DNA of 53,063 bases, taken from the NCBI RefSeq assembly GCF_000337595.1, contig NZ_AOIL01000013.1:188149-241211 (forward strand). The letters run 5' to 3'. This document shows positions 43,747 to 50,814 of the stretch, one piece after another (position 1 is the first letter of the stretch; every line of letters begins with the position of its first letter). A model generated the notes under the pieces. That model was not told the origin of the DNA. It did not search any database and saw only the letters and a program-made list of their open reading frames with translations. The translations under genes and the position numbers were made by a program. This stretch comes from Natrialba taiwanensis DSM 12281 (GTDB lineage Archaea > Halobacteriota > Halobacteria > Halobacteriales > Natrialbaceae).

Positions 43747-45069
43747 ATGGCGATCACCGACGACGTGCTGGTGATCGGCGGCGGACTCGCGGGCGCGACG
43801 GCCGCGCTTGCAGCCACCGAGACAGCACCCGACGCCCGCGTTCGCCTCGTCACGGCCAAACAAAGCACGCTCCGACACGCGAGCGGATTGATCGACGTGC
43901 TCGGCTATGCGCCGGGCAGCGAGGATCACGGACACGAACAGGGACAAAAACAGAAACCCATCGTCGACCCCTTCGCCGAACTCGATACCCTCCCCACCGG
44001 CCATCCCTACGAACGCGTCGGCGGCGAGGCCGTCCGCGACGCCCTCGAGTTCTTCGACGACATTGCCGGCGATGCCTACGCCGGCGGGCACACCGACAAA
44101 AACGCGCTCGTCCCGACCCACGGCGGCACGGTCAAACCGACCGCGCGCTATCCGGCCGCGACGGCCGACGGACTGGCAAGCGACGACCGCGACGCGCTCC
44201 TCGTCGGCTTCGAGACGCTGCCCGACTTCGAGGCACCCCTTGCGGCAGCGCACCTGGAAGCCGCGGGCGCACCCTTCGACGCGCGCGGGGTGACGCTCTC
44301 GTTCCCCGGCATCGTTCGCGACGACGCCAAGGTGACGCGGTACGCACACCTCCTGGATCGGAACGAGCGAGTCGCGTCGGAGGCAGGTGCGGGCGAAATC
44401 GGCGCGCGCGAGGCACTCGCCGCAGCCGTCGAGCCCCATCTCGAGGACGAACCGCGCGTCGGGTTCCCCGCAATTGTGGGCGACGACCGGCCAGCCGCGG
44501 TTCGAGAATCGCTTGCTGACGCGCTCGGCGTCGATATTTTCGAAGTCCCCATGGGACCGCCGAGCCTCCCCGGCCTTCGACTGGAGGATCTGCTGTACGC
44601 TGCACTCGAGAATGCGGGCGTCCGCGTGACCTCGGGCGTGCCGGTCGTCGACTACGAGACAGCGGACGGTGCGATCGATCACGTCATCGTCGACCGCAAC
44701 GGGGCCGAAATCCCCCACGAGGCCGCCCAGTACGTTCTCGCGACGGGCGGCCTGGTCGGGAAGGGAATCGAATCCGGTCGCGAGCGAGTATCCGAACCGC
44801 TCTTCGACTGTCACGTCCCCCATGCAAGCGACCGCTACGACTGGTTCGTCGACGACGTCTTCGGCGAACAACCCTACGCGCGCTTCGGCCTAGCCCCCGA
44901 TCGCGAACTCCGGCCGCTCGATGCGAACGACGACCCCGAGTTCAGGAATCTGCGCGCGGCGGGTGCCGTGTTGGGCGGCTACGACTACGCGGCCGAAAAA
45001 TCCGGTGCCGGCGTCTCGCTGGCGACGGGCTACGTCGCCGGGACGCGCGCGGGGGAGGAGAGCGAATGA
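43747..45069 (+). CDS. glpB: Anaerobic-type glycerol-3-phosphate dehydrogenase, subunit B
   Basis: A 440-residue flavoprotein subunit with a second FAD-binding N-terminus (DDVLVIGGGLAGATAALAATE) and LVTAKQSTLRHASGLIDVLG. It has a family-typical C-terminal region (EIPHEAAQYVLATGGLVGKG, LRAAGAVLGGYDYAAEKSGAGVSLATGY). GlpB links GlpA to GlpC. Its ATG abuts the glpA stop without any gap, so translation is coupled. An HEQGQKQK-type insertion near residue 60 is unusual but keeps the frame. Confidence 0.96.
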   Translation: MAITDDVLVIGGGLAGATAALAATETAPDARVRLVTAKQSTLRHASGLIDVLGYAPGSEDHGHEQGQKQKPIVDPFAELDTLPTGHPYERVGGEAVRDALEFFDDIAGDAYAGGHTDKNALVPTHGGTVKPTARYPAATADGLASDDRDALLVGFETLPDFEAPLAAAHLEAAGAPFDARGVTLSFPGIVRDDAKVTRYAHLLDRNERVASEAGAGEIGAREALAAAVEPHLEDEPRVGFPAIVGDDRPAAVRESLADALGVDIFEVPMGPPSLPGLRLEDLLYAALENAGVRVTSGVPVVDYETADGAIDHVIVDRNGAEIPHEAAQYVLATGGLVGKGIESGRERVSEPLFDCHVPHASDRYDWFVDDVFGEQPYARFGLAPDRELRPLDANDDPEFRNLRAAGAVLGGYDYAAEKSGAGVSLATGYVAGTRAGEESE

Positions 45070-45177
45070 GAATGAAAGTGATCGTGACAAGCGTCTCGAC
45101 CGGTGTCGGGACGACCCAGCACACGAGTACGAGTTCAACGGGAGACCGCGGCGATGCTAATTCAGTGAGCTACCGCT

Positions 45178-46548
45178 ATGAGTGAAGCAGAGCAACCGAT
45201 CGACGACGGGGTACCGAGCGACCAATCGAGCGCCGACGCGGACGACGACGAGTTCGAGCCAGTCCAGGTCTTTCCCGAATCCGAGGAGATGGACCTCCGG
45301 CCGGGTGCGGACAACTGTTATAAGTGCTCGACCTGCGACACGAACTGTCCCGTCGCCGAAGTCGACGACGAGTTCCCCGGCCCGAAGTTCCAGGGGCCGG
45401 AACAGTGGCGGCTCAAGCGCCAGGACGACCACGACATCGACGAGTCGGTGATGAAGTGCTCGAACTGCATGCGCTGTGACAGTTCCTGTCCCTCGGACGT
45501 GCCGCTGTCGCAGATGCACAACACCGCCCGGGGCGAGTACGTCGAGGAGAACATGAGCAAGTTCTCCCGCGAGTACATCCGCAACCGAATGCTCGCGAAC
45601 TATAGGCGACTCGCCCCGCTAGCGTCGATGTTCCCCCGCACGGCGAACTTCGTGATGGGGCTCTCGGTCACGAAGTGGCTCGGCGAGAAAACGCTCGGCG
45701 TCACGAGCGAACGCGACTTCCCCGAGTTCGCGACGGAGACGTTCCGAGAGTGGTGGACAAAGCGAGGTGGCGCGCACGTAGAAAGCGAAGACAAGCGCAT
45801 CGCGTACTTCCACGGCTGCTACTCGAACTACAACACGCCGGAAGTCGCAAAGGCGCTCGTGCGCGTCTACGAACACTTCGGCTACGAGATCATGGTTCCC
45901 AACCAGTCCTGTTCGGGCACCCCGATGTTCGCAAACGGCATGCTCGACGACGCCCGCCGCGCCGCCGAAACCAACGTCCGCGAACTCGCGGCGGCCATCG
46001 AGGACGGCGCTGACATCATCGCCTCGTGTAGCTCCTGCTCGATGTCCATCCGCCAGGAGTACCCCGAACTGTTCGACTTCGAGGACACCGACACCGTCGC
46101 CGAACACACCTGGGACGCCGTCGAGTACCTGCGCGTCCACGAGGATCTAGAAGCCGAACTCGAAGGCACCTCGGTCGGCGACGAGTTCGACGACTTCGCG
46201 TATCACGCACCGTGTCATTCACGTAACCAGGGGCTCGATGGACAGACGATCGAAGTGATGGACGCGATTGATGGTATCGAAGCGCACGATGTTGGGGACT
46301 CCTGTTCCGGAATCTCCGGGACCTACGGCTGGAAGGAAGAGAACTACGAGACGTCGATGAAGATCGGCGAAGACATGTTCGAGCACATGGCGGCCGCCGA
46401 GGCCGAAACCGGGCTGACGGAGTGTCCGACCTGCTCGATGCAGATGGAACACGGGACCGGCTACGAGATCAGACACACGCTCGAAGTACTTGAGGCGGCG
46501 CTCGTCGGGAGCTCCGCGCAGTCAGCACCAGCAACGGAGCCGAACTGA
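45178..46548 (+). CDS. glpC: Anaerobic-type glycerol-3-phosphate dehydrogenase, subunit C
   Basis: A 456-residue iron-sulfur subunit that anchors GlpAB to the membrane and passes electrons to quinone. After an acidic start it has two [4Fe-4S] motifs (NCYKCSTCDTNCPVAEVD and CSNCMRCDSSCPSDVP) and two CCG domains (FHGCYSNYNTPE...NQSCSGTPMF; ASCSSCSMSIRQEYPE...HAPCHSRNQGL, DSCSGISGTYGWKEEN, ECPTCSMQMEHGTG). It starts 108 nt after glpB. Its stop TGA shares its last A with the ATG of the next gene, so that gene is translated with it. Confidence 0.97.
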   Translation: MSEAEQPIDDGVPSDQSSADADDDEFEPVQVFPESEEMDLRPGADNCYKCSTCDTNCPVAEVDDEFPGPKFQGPEQWRLKRQDDHDIDESVMKCSNCMRCDSSCPSDVPLSQMHNTARGEYVEENMSKFSREYIRNRMLANYRRLAPLASMFPRTANFVMGLSVTKWLGEKTLGVTSERDFPEFATETFREWWTKRGGAHVESEDKRIAYFHGCYSNYNTPEVAKALVRVYEHFGYEIMVPNQSCSGTPMFANGMLDDARRAAETNVRELAAAIEDGADIIASCSSCSMSIRQEYPELFDFEDTDTVAEHTWDAVEYLRVHEDLEAELEGTSVGDEFDDFAYHAPCHSRNQGLDGQTIEVMDAIDGIEAHDVGDSCSGISGTYGWKEENYETSMKIGEDMFEHMAAAEAETGLTECPTCSMQMEHGTGYEIRHTLEVLEAALVGSSAQSAPATEPN

Positions 46549-47768
46549 TGAACTTACAAGAGCGCATCGCTCGCCGACGATCAGCACGCCAGGATCGCTC
46601 GATCATCGTCGATCGCGACCCCCTGAGCCCCGTCGTTCATCGGCAAGAGCCGGTCGGTCGGGGCCCCGTTCTCGAGCAGTTACTCGACACCCTCGAACCG
46701 GCTTTCGACGGCGAACTCCCCTCGCCGGTCGCAGTCGTCGGGCCGGCCGGCGCCGGCACGTCGGCGATCATCACCGCGCTCTTCGATGCGCTCAACGACC
46801 GCCTCGGCGAATCGAGCCGCTCGATCGCCACCACCACGCGCGCCGGGAGTACCGGTCCCGTCACCTGGTTCGTCTACGTCGACGGCCGCCGCGTCGAAAG
46901 CGCCTTCGCGTTCTACCAGGCCGTCCTCTCGGTCATCTCCGCCGAACCCGTCCCCGAGAGCGGTATCGGAACCGACGACCTCGGGGAGCGTCTGACCTCC
47001 CAACTCACACGCCACGACCGGCGCGCCGTCGTCGCCATCGACCACCACGACGAACCCGAAACCCTGTGCTACGACCGCGTCCGCGAACTGCTCGCCCCCG
47101 TCAACGATAGCGTCTCGACCATCGCCGTCGGACAGACCGAACCCGACAACTGGGACGCCGACGCCGGTTCCACCATCACCATCCCCGCCTATCGCCACCA
47201 CGAACTCGTCGACGTCATCACCGACCGCGCCTCAACCGGCCTCGCCCCGGGCGTCCTCGATCACGAATCCGTTCGTGAACTCGCCGTTTGGGCCGACGGC
47301 AACGCCCACGACGCACTCGCCGCCCTATTCAGTGCTGCAGTCCTTGCCAGTAGCACGGACGCAGACCACATCGAATCCGGTCATCTCGAGCAGGCACAGA
47401 CAGCCGTCCCCTCCCACGGCGTCCACGTCGACCGTACCCTCGCACTCTCCGAAACCCGCCAACAGGTCCTCGCCCACCTTGTTGATGTCGACCGCGACGG
47501 CCGCCCCATCCGCGAAATCGCGGGTGATATCGCCGATCGATCGACGCTCACCGACGGCACCGTCAAACGCTTCCTCTACGAACTCGCCGACCGCGGCGTC
47601 ATCGAACGCGTCCCCCTCCCAACGACCGGCAGCGGTCGCCGCCCGAGTTCAGTCGAACCGCGATTTCCAACGCTCGTGTTTCGAACGCTCAGTTCGGCTT
47701 CGACTACCGACGACCTAGACGAAAACCCGGACACAAACACAGACGGAGTGACCGAAGAGAACTCGTAG
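46548..47768 (+). CDS. Cdc6/Orc1-like protein with a degenerate ATP site
   Basis: A 406-residue member of the Cdc6/Cdc18 group. The AAA-like part has EPVGRGPVLEQLLDTLEPAFDG and a P-loop GPAGAGTSAII in which the Lys is Thr, plus AVVAIDHHDEPE, where the Walker B acidic pair is D-H. ATP hydrolysis is therefore unlikely. The C-terminal winged helix (about 310-375; LSETRQQVLAHLVDVDRDGRPIREIAGDI) looks intact and could bind DNA. The ATG overlaps the glpC stop by one base, so expression follows glycerol genes. No origin repeats are seen nearby. It may regulate rather than initiate replication. Confidence 0.85.
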   Translation: MNLQERIARRRSARQDRSIIVDRDPLSPVVHRQEPVGRGPVLEQLLDTLEPAFDGELPSPVAVVGPAGAGTSAIITALFDALNDRLGESSRSIATTTRAGSTGPVTWFVYVDGRRVESAFAFYQAVLSVISAEPVPESGIGTDDLGERLTSQLTRHDRRAVVAIDHHDEPETLCYDRVRELLAPVNDSVSTIAVGQTEPDNWDADAGSTITIPAYRHHELVDVITDRASTGLAPGVLDHESVRELAVWADGNAHDALAALFSAAVLASSTDADHIESGHLEQAQTAVPSHGVHVDRTLALSETRQQVLAHLVDVDRDGRPIREIAGDIADRSTLTDGTVKRFLYELADRGVIERVPLPTTGSGRRPSSVEPRFPTLVFRTLSSASTTDDLDENPDTNTDGVTEENS

Positions 47769-47913
47769 AACGGAAAAGAGAGCCAGCGACTCGTAGCGAG
47801 GTATTCGAATCGAGTTCCCCGTTCCGAGGGAGACAACTGATGGCAGATACCAGATATCCGACAGTGCCCTTTTTTGGCGATGGCCATGAATGTGATTTAT
47901 ACTCGAGGTAGAT

Positions 47914-50268
47914 ATGACGATCGAGTTCACGGAAGTAACTACCCCACCGGGGCTGGAAATTCACGATTCGATCGAACAGCGCCATCTCCAGATCGAAACA
48001 CCAGAGCCAGTATCGATCGAATCGCCGGTTTCCCATACGATTGCAGCCACAGCCCTTGCCTCGGCGTCGAATGCAAATACAGATTCAACTGCAGACCATC
48101 ACTCATTATCAGCTGATGAATTGGCAGATTTCCATTTCCCAGTCAATAAGACCTGTACAATTAAAACCGATGAGCTTCGGTTCGATCAGTTGCTCTCAGT
48201 AACACTTCATGACGGTGCTGGGCAGACGGAGAAGAGTTTCGATGCCGGAGAACGGGATTACTTAGAAGATCGACCACAATACATTGGTCTTAGCGGCCCA
48301 ATTAAACTCTACTGCCGCATCGAATCCCCCGGAACGATCGACGTTGGACTGACTGCTGTCCGCATCAATCTCGAGCGTGTCACGGAAATCGAACTTGGGG
48401 CTAGATCATTACATGACAGACCCGCCGGCACGATTACAACACCGCCCGATCTTGACTCGATGGCAACAGCCATCTCCGTCCTCTCGTCGGCACTCAAAAC
48501 TACCTCGCCGGAACGAACGTGGCCGACGCTCCGCGGACATCCGCCGCTCATCGAATTGGGAGACTCCCTCGAGATCCCAGATTCTGTCCCGAAATCGACA
48601 CTTCGTGATGATCTAAACAGTACTCCCTGGGATAAATTAAATATTAGTAATAACTATTTGGAGTCAACAGATGAAAAAGAGGTGGAAAAAACAGAGAACA
48701 ATGATACGATTGATCCATCCAGCGTATTCAAGAATTCCGAGACAATCGAAACACCCATAACTATTACAACACCGCCAACCTATCTTTCTCTCTTTCAAGC
48801 CGCACCGCTCGCGTTTTTCCTCGGTGCGACGGTCCAACCGGCGACGAGAACTGATTCTCCACCAACGCTCTACACGCCACAGTTTAAGTATCCGCTTCCG
48901 GCAGACGAAACGTTTGGCGACGAAATCGCTGCACTCCTCAAACGATTCTTCTTCCTTGAATGTCTCACCAGGACCGAAGGCATCTTCCAGTACGATCTCC
49001 TCGAGCGCTCCTTTCTGGAGGACGATCTTCCGTTCGACCTTACATCGACATACGAGAAATCGCTCTCAGAACGACTTGAGTGCTATCTCGAACCACCAGC
49101 CGATCTTATTGAGGAATACTCCCCACGGTGGCCACTCACCGCCCATGTACCACCGGAGCCGGAAAGCATCGAACTACTCCCGTTCATTGTCAACGAACTC
49201 GGAATCGTTCGTCCGTCTCGTGGTCGAACACCCGAAACAGTCCCCACACAACCACCGGCGAATACCCGTTTCGTTCGGTCGGCGAGCGAATCCGATGCGC
49301 GACGACCATCGTCATCCTCCCCATCTTCCTCATCACTACCAGACAAATCAGCCTTTGTCGTTCCGACTGTCACCGACGAATCGATCGAACACGCCTGGTT
49401 CGGTAACAATGTCCCCCAGAATGCCTCTAAGGCGACTATCGAAGCATATCAAAACCAATTGGATCGGGACGCTCGAAACGACTCCATCGAGATTTTGCTC
49501 GTCTGCAACGACGCCCGCATGCTCGACGAACACGATTTGCTCGATGCGACCTACGGCACTCGCGACGAACTCCCGTTCGAGATCCACTCCGAGTTCGGCG
49601 TCGACACGGCGAAACTCGCCGACCTCTTGACCGACGGCGGGTACGACTTCGTCCATTATATCGGGCATGCGACCGAGGACGGACTGCGGTGTCCCGACGG
49701 CGACCTCGACGTTCGAACGCTCGAGTCGGTCGACGTGGGTGTGTTCTTCTTGAACGCCTGCCAGTCATATCACCAGGCGCTTGCGCTGACCCGCCGCGGT
49801 GCGTTCGGCGGTGTAAGCACGTATAGCGACGTTGCAAACGAGGATGCAATCACCGCAGGTGAAACGATGGCGCGCCTGCTCAACCGCGGCTTCCCGCTCC
49901 GTGGCGCACTCGAAATCGCTCGGCAGAATACGGGGTTAGGTGACCAGTATCTCATCGTCGGTGACGGTTCGGCAGATATCGCCCAGTCCGAAGGAGGGGC
50001 TCCCTCAATTATAACACTCAAACAATCAAAATCAGACGCCATTTGTTTCTCTATTCAATCCTATTCAACAAAAGAATTTAAATTAGGAACAGCAACTGAG
50101 TCGAATCTCCCCTGTGTTGAAGACCGACATCTCAGTCCAGGACAAACGCCATTTGCAACAGCTAATCGACAGGATGTTCAAGAATACCTATCTTGGAATG
50201 AGCTGCCTATTAAACTCGATGACGACCTCCTTTGGAATGATGGGATCACTAGATTCGATCTGCTCTAA
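47914..50268 (+). CDS. CHAT-domain (caspase-like) protease with a haloarchaeal N-terminus
   Basis: A 784-residue protein. Residues about 505-710 form a CHAT peptidase domain: the segment IEILLVCNDARM opens it, catalytic H585 is in DFVHYIGHATEDG, and catalytic C616 in VGVFFLNACQSYHQAL. AGETMARLLNRGFPLRGALE follows. The first 500 residues form a large region (Thr/Pro/Ser-rich, mixed beta and helix) that I do not recognise, with a low-complexity Ser run near 465-480. CHAT proteases cleave partner proteins in stress and defence systems. GC is clearly lower than in the flanking glp genes, suggesting transfer. A ribosome-binding site GAGGT precedes the ATG. The 42-residue membrane peptide gene is convergent, 51 nt on. 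Confidence 0.85.
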   Translation: MTIEFTEVTTPPGLEIHDSIEQRHLQIETPEPVSIESPVSHTIAATALASASNANTDSTADHHSLSADELADFHFPVNKTCTIKTDELRFDQLLSVTLHDGAGQTEKSFDAGERDYLEDRPQYIGLSGPIKLYCRIESPGTIDVGLTAVRINLERVTEIELGARSLHDRPAGTITTPPDLDSMATAISVLSSALKTTSPERTWPTLRGHPPLIELGDSLEIPDSVPKSTLRDDLNSTPWDKLNISNNYLESTDEKEVEKTENNDTIDPSSVFKNSETIETPITITTPPTYLSLFQAAPLAFFLGATVQPATRTDSPPTLYTPQFKYPLPADETFGDEIAALLKRFFFLECLTRTEGIFQYDLLERSFLEDDLPFDLTSTYEKSLSERLECYLEPPADLIEEYSPRWPLTAHVPPEPESIELLPFIVNELGIVRPSRGRTPETVPTQPPANTRFVRSASESDARRPSSSSPSSSSLPDKSAFVVPTVTDESIEHAWFGNNVPQNASKATIEAYQNQLDRDARNDSIEILLVCNDARMLDEHDLLDATYGTRDELPFEIHSEFGVDTAKLADLLTDGGYDFVHYIGHATEDGLRCPDGDLDVRTLESVDVGVFFLNACQSYHQALALTRRGAFGGVSTYSDVANEDAITAGETMARLLNRGFPLRGALEIARQNTGLGDQYLIVGDGSADIAQSEGGAPSIITLKQSKSDAICFSIQSYSTKEFKLGTATESNLPCVEDRHLSPGQTPFATANRQDVQEYLSWNELPIKLDDDLLWNDGITRFDLL

Positions 50269-50319
50269 GCTACCTATACAAAAAACAGCTACTAGTTAAT
50301 TATATTGTTTGAAACCCTC

Positions 50320-50448
50320 TTATGGTCCTACCTGTGAGTTCGTTCCTGCAATTACCGTTCCCGCCTGGCTGAGGAGGAGGAACAGCGTAAATACTGCGCC
50401 AATCATTCGTGGGTGCTTTGCGAGATATTCCTTCATGGTATCTGTCAT
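50320..50448 (-). CDS. 42-residue single-pass membrane peptide (DUF7503-like)
   Basis: Not long enough for most gene finders. The frame reads MTDTMKEYLAKHPRMIGAVF, then TLFLLLSQAGTVIAGTNSQV and GP. A basic, polar N-terminus leads into one hydrophobic helix and a short GTNSQVGP tail. The KEYLAKHPRMIGAVFTL pattern matches a haloarchaeal small-protein family I recall as DUF7503 (typically ...ENPRMIGVLFTL...LLLSQAG...AGP), so it is very probably a real gene. Its function is unknown. It lies tail to tail with the CHAT protease gene; this pairing is the notable point. Confidence 0.8.
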   Translation of the reverse strand: MTDTMKEYLAKHPRMIGAVFTLFLLLSQAGTVIAGTNSQVGP

Positions 50449-50814
50449 TGACATCTCATATGTAGATATGTAACCAATGGTAATAAAATTATCTTATTAT
50501 TACATACTTATGCATTTAATGAAGTAGTGCATGATGAGATGACGATATAGGAGACTGATACCGTCATTTTGGAGCGATGTGGAGAAATATTTATCAAACC
50601 ACATACAATACAATGTGGGTAGAATTGTCGTCTCTTCGTTGTACTTATTGAACCACCCAACAAACTGTTAATTTCATTTTTTAAATTGGAACGTCTAAAT
50701 AGGGACGATAATTATTATGGCTGTATCTTTGTCTATCTCTACCCACGATAAGAAAGGATAGATGTTCGGTGAGCTAAAAAGATCCTCGCTACTTTCGATT
50801 TTCCGCTTTGAGCA
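50449..50814. other. AT-rich intergenic region before the end of aglB
   Basis: About 365 nt of low GC carrying the promoter of the small peptide and the downstream end of aglB. An inverted repeat CCACAT/ATGTGG lies near 50600-50620. No gene-like frame is supported. Confidence 0.5.

Noticed and set aside
42019-44871. 950-codon minus-strand frame antisense to glpA/glpB
   Set aside because: Long only because GC-rich codons leave few stops; sense strand encodes two recognised enzymes.
50449-50814. Replication origin next to the Cdc6-like gene
   Set aside because: AT-rich, but no repeated origin boxes seen and the Cdc6-like protein lacks ATP residues.
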